Source of the DNA: CAZOYN01 sp964584135
Lineage (GTDB): Bacteria > Patescibacteriota > Saccharimonadia > Saccharimonadales > UBA4665
Assembly: GCA_964584135.1 (NCBI GenBank)
Contig: CAZOYN010000041.1
Span: 1 to 7,113 of the forward strand
Direction: 5' to 3'
Length of the DNA: 7,113 bases
Shown: one piece after another, positions 4,973 through 7,113 of the stretch
Position numbering within the stretch: position 1 is the stretch's first letter
Layout: each line of letters opens with the position of its first letter
The notes under the pieces: generated by a model
What the model was told of the DNA's origin: nothing
Seen by the model: the letters and a program-made list of their open reading frames with translations, nothing else
Databases searched by the model: none
Program-made: the position numbers and the translations under genes

Positions 4973-5526
4973 TCTTCGTAGCCCTGCAGGATGAGTCCCG
5001 CTACCTGCTCGGGGTTATTGGCCGCGGTGTCTATTACCAGGTCATAATTAGCCATATCGTAGGGGTCAACATTGTAGAGGCTTTTATAGCGCCGGGTTTC
5101 ACTGCTCAGGCGGTCTTGGAGTACCCGGGCGTACTGGGTAGGGTCGGGGTTGATATGCTCGCTGGCCAGCCGGGCCTCATCCATACTGCCTAAAATCCGC
5201 TGGGCGGCTACTCCCAGGTCCAGGTTCAAAAATACCTTGAAAGAAAATGGCATCCAGTGCCAAGCCAGCCGCGAATCAATGACGATACGGTCTTCACTGT
5301 TGCCAATATCTTGTAGGCGGCCATCAACTAAGTGGTCAATTTCGGCATTTTCTTCGGCTGATACATTAGCCTGGAGCACATCAACCCCCCGCTCCTGCCC
5401 AAGTATTCGGAACAGGTCACCGGATGAGAAATGGCGGAAGCCCAGGCGTTCTGCAACTGCTTTGGCGGCTGTAGATTTGCCGCTGCCCGGCCGGCCGGCA
5501 ATGGTGATAATGCGCTTCTTTTCCAC
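4960..5526 (-). CDS. cmk: Archaeal-type cytidylate kinase, (d)CMP kinase
   Basis: The predicted reaction is ATP-dependent phosphorylation of CMP or dCMP to the diphosphate in pyrimidine nucleotide salvage and supply, in the cytosol. The 188-residue product has the Walker A loop GRPGSGKST (11-19), the nucleoside-monophosphate-kinase motif SSGDLFR (34-40), IDSRLAWHW (83-91) and RRYKSLYNVDPYDMANYDLVIDT (145-167). The last of these, with the length near 180, matches archaeal-type Cmk rather than the longer usual bacterial enzyme (about 225 residues). The start is GTG at 5526; there is no SD, but a promoter places the transcription start at that codon. The 3' end carries half of the hrcA operator. 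The gene is read toward hrcA, so read-through could add to the heat-shock operon. Another nucleotide kinase specificity cannot be excluded. Confidence 0.85.
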   Translation of the reverse strand: MEKKRIITIAGRPGSGKSTAAKAVAERLGFRHFSSGDLFRILGQERGVDVLQANVSAEENAEIDHLVDGRLQDIGNSEDRIVIDSRLAWHWMPFSFKVFLNLDLGVAAQRILGSMDEARLASEHINPDPTQYARVLQDRLSSETRRYKSLYNVDPYDMANYDLVIDTAANNPEQVAGLILQGYEDWHS

Positions 5527-5532
5527 CGTTAA

Positions 5533-5561
5533 TTAATAACAGATTTACAGGGGTATAACAA
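5533..5561 (-). promoter_or_regulatory. Promoter of the cytidylate kinase gene
   Basis: On the minus strand the -35 box TTGTTA (5561-5556), a 17-bp spacer ending in TGT, and the -10 box TATTAA (5538-5533) form a promoter with an extended -10 (TG at 5541-5540). The predicted transcription start is at about 5526, exactly the GTG start codon, so the mRNA would be leaderless. It occupies nearly the whole 37-bp gap between this gene and the membrane-protein gene upstream. Confidence 0.55.
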
Positions 5562-5563
5562 GT

Positions 5564-6247
5564 TTAATCGTAGGTTGACTGCCAAAAGACCCGCGGCTTG
5601 AGCAGCAATACGCGCAAGAGCACGGTATGGATATGCAGGCACAGAGCCAGCAGGAATACCGCCCAAATAATATAACCGGCAGCCAGCCAACTGCTGATAG
5701 TGCCGGTACCAGCGTGGGCCACCGCGATGGTATACGGCAAAAGTACGTGACCGGTAAGCAGCAGGAACGGCACCCAAAGCACCAGCACCGCCAGACGAAT
5801 TGCTAAGTGCTCGAAGGCGGCCAAGAGTAGCTCATGCCGGTCGGCATTCACATAGGTCAGCTCGGCTTTCAGGTCAGCGACGTTTTGCAACGCGTTAAAA
5901 ATATTGGCCGCGAACGAATAAACCACCAGCCCCACGCCTGCCCAAAAAATAAACAGTGGGATGTCGCTTACCAAGGTACTGGCCGAAAAGTTATTGCCTA
6001 ATGTTTGGTAGGTAGTACTGACCGAAGTTGGGGGGTGGCCGGCATGGTAGAGATTAAACAGCTGCTGGAGGGTGCCGCCTAAACTATTGCCGTAGTAGCG
6101 GACTGAACTGCTCACAGCCACAGCCACGATTAGGACACTGGCCAGGCCGACTAATAGGCCGCTCAGCCAGGATGGCAACAACAAATAATTGAGCACCAGC
6201 TTGTCGTGCTTGGATACGCTAAATAATCGCCGGGTTTGCCTGGACAC
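5564..6247 (-). CDS. Uncharacterised four-helix membrane protein, 227 residues
   Basis: No family recognised. After a basic N-terminus (SRQTRRLFSVSKHDK) there are four predicted membrane helices at about 25-47, 93-117, 147-168 and 184-208, with a loop of some 45 residues (48-92, rich in Ser, Thr, Gly and Asn) between helices 1 and 2 and a shorter Asp/Glu-containing loop (about 121-146) between helices 2 and 3. By the positive-inside rule the N-terminus is probably cytosolic and the 48-92 loop external. The start is GTG at 6247; GAGG lies five bases upstream, but a promoter -10 is also placed so that transcription could begin at the codon itself. It lies between lepA and cmk in the same direction. 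No enzymatic motif is visible. Confidence 0.8.
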   Translation of the reverse strand: MSRQTRRLFSVSKHDKLVLNYLLLPSWLSGLLVGLASVLIVAVAVSSSVRYYGNSLGGTLQQLFNLYHAGHPPTSVSTTYQTLGNNFSASTLVSDIPLFIFWAGVGLVVYSFAANIFNALQNVADLKAELTYVNADRHELLLAAFEHLAIRLAVLVLWVPFLLLTGHVLLPYTIAVAHAGTGTISSWLAAGYIIWAVFLLALCLHIHTVLLRVLLLKPRVFWQSTYD

Positions 6248-6255
6248 TAGGCCTC

Positions 6256-6285
6256 ATTGTAGTCTAGCCATAAGCGAAAAGTAAA
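6256..6285 (-). promoter_or_regulatory. Possible promoter of the four-helix membrane-protein gene
   Basis: On the minus strand TTTACT (6285-6280), an 18-bp spacer and TACAAT (6261-6256) form a sigma70-like promoter in the gap after the lepA stop codon. The predicted start at about 6249 is two bases before the GTG at 6247. If so, the GAGG between them would not be in the mRNA. Confidence 0.45.
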
Positions 6286-7113
6286 TTAGTCGCGTTTGAG
6301 CATGACGGTAAAGGCTTCAGCCGGAATGTCCACCTTACCAAAGCGTTTCATGCGCTTTTTACCTTTAGACTGCTTTGCCAGGACTTTCTTTTTACGGGAG
6401 ACATCCCCGCCGTACAGCCCGGTGGTGACATCTTTGCGGTAAGCCGAGATATCTTCGCGGGCAATGAACTTGCCGCCGATAGCCGCCTGCAAGCTGACTT
6501 GGAAATTCTGGCGCGGGATGACTTCCTTGAGTTTCTCGACGATTTCCCGACCAAGTTTTTGGGCTTCACTCCTGTGCACCATGAGGCTCAGCGAGCTGAC
6601 CATTTCACCGGCCACATAAAAATCCAGGCGCACCAGATCTTCGGTTCGGTAATCGTCAAGTTCGTAGTTGAATGAACCGTAACCGCTTGTAATACTTTTT
6701 AGTTGGTCATAGAAATCAGTCAGTAAGTTAGCCAACGGGGCTTCAAAATTAACCAATGCTCGTTGGTCAACGTAGCTAATGTTTTTCTGCAGGCCACGTT
6801 TATTGGAAATGAGCTGGATAACCGGCCCGAGGTATTCTTTGGGAACGATAATTTCACCCTTAATCCACGGCTCGCGGATTTCCTTGATTTTGGCCGGATC
6901 CGGCAAATCGGCGGCGCTTTTAATATCCAATTCTTCGTCATTCAACAGCGTCAGCTGGTAATCCGTGGAGGGGTTGGTAACAACCAGGTCGAGGTTGTAT
7001 TCGCGCTCCAGCCGTTCGCGGACGATGTCCATGTGCAGCAAACCCAGAAAGCCAATACTCACGCCAAAACCCAGCACCGGCGAGTTTTCCGGAGCAAATT
7101 GCAGAGCCGAATA
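6286..7113 (-). CDS. lepA: Elongation factor 4 (LepA), C-terminal part, 5' end cut by window edge
   Basis: LepA is a ribosome-associated translational GTPase that acts on elongating or assembling ribosomes (proposed back-translocase). The last 275 codons are present; the full protein is usually near 600 residues, so the GTP-binding domain lies off the right edge. Visible are the LepA/EF-G segment LGFGVSIGFLGLLHMDIVRE (with YSALQFAPENSP before it, running in from the window edge), the EF-G domain V-like part from EPWIKGEIIVPKEYLGPVI to SGYGSFNYEL, and the LepA-specific C-terminal domain ending in QSKGKKRMKRFGKVDIPAEAF and MLKRD. The GTG at 7077 is an internal Val codon, not a start. The stop at 6286-6288 is followed by the promoter of the next gene without a visible terminator. 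No frameshift is seen. Confidence 0.97.
   Translation of the reverse strand, partial: YSALQFAPENSPVLGFGVSIGFLGLLHMDIVRERLEREYNLDLVVTNPSTDYQLTLLNDEELDIKSAADLPDPAKIKEIREPWIKGEIIVPKEYLGPVIQLISNKRGLQKNISYVDQRALVNFEAPLANLLTDFYDQLKSITSGYGSFNYELDDYRTEDLVRLDFYVAGEMVSSLSLMVHRSEAQKLGREIVEKLKEVIPRQNFQVSLQAAIGGKFIAREDISAYRKDVTTGLYGGDVSRKKKVLAKQSKGKKRMKRFGKVDIPAEAFTVMLKRD

Noticed and set aside
5150..5777. Frames opposite or out of phase with cmk and the four-helix membrane protein (5150-5536 plus, 5529-5777 minus)
   Set aside because: They overlap better-supported genes almost entirely and have no own ribosome site or motif.
7075..7077. GTG at 7077 as the start of a separate 263-codon gene
   Set aside because: The frame stays open to the window edge and encodes typical LepA sequence upstream, so it is internal to lepA.
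1..7113. CRISPR arrays, tRNA or rRNA genes, insertion sequences, recoded stop codons
   Set aside because: No repeated spacer structure, cloverleaf, transposase or inverted terminal repeats were seen; TGA ends cmk at the normal family length, so UGA recoding as glycine is not supported.

Overview
The window is a chromosomal segment from a bacterium with compact gene packing. All recognisable housekeeping and heat-shock genes lie on the minus strand and two uncharacterised genes lie on the plus strand. Several traits fit a Patescibacteria/CPR genome such as Candidatus Saccharibacteria: a shortened HrcA, an archaeal-type cytidylate kinase, small uncharacterised membrane proteins, start codons close to predicted -10 boxes, and standard stop-codon use (TGA appears as a genuine stop). 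That assignment is an inference from gene content, not a proven placement.

Layout, left to right. Positions 1-1505 (minus) hold the first 501 codons of dnaK; its C-terminal lid lies off the left edge. Positions 1506-1640 are a regulatory region with a perfect CIRCE operator (the HrcA binding site), a sigma70-type dnaK promoter whose -35 box is the CIRCE loop, and extra CIRCE half-sites, including an 18-bp palindrome. Reading right from there are two AT-richer plus-strand genes: a 288-residue membrane protein (1641-2507) and a 145-residue membrane-anchored protein (2581-3018), the latter with its own promoter and Shine-Dalgarno (SD) site. A convergent junction of 16 bp follows.

The minus strand then carries a tightly packed heat-shock operon, transcribed right to left: hrcA (4908-4201), a new 83-codon gene (4208-3957), grpE (3970-3488) and an uncharacterised gene directly abutting grpE (3487-3035). 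A second CIRCE with the same promoter layout precedes hrcA and overlaps the last codons of the gene before it. Further right are an archaeal-type (d)CMP kinase gene (5526-4960), a four-helix membrane protein gene (6247-5564), and the C-terminal 275 codons of lepA, encoding elongation factor 4 (7113-6286).

How it works together: HrcA represses both its own operon (hrcA, the 83-codon gene, grpE and probably the 150-codon gene) and dnaK through two CIRCE operators. The DnaK chaperone and its nucleotide exchange factor GrpE would therefore be induced together on heat stress. The most interesting points are the shortened HrcA, the small gene locked between hrcA and grpE, the supernumerary CIRCE half-sites facing a divergent unknown membrane protein, and three genes whose predicted transcription starts coincide with the start codon. 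No tRNA, rRNA, CRISPR array, insertion sequence or integrase was seen.
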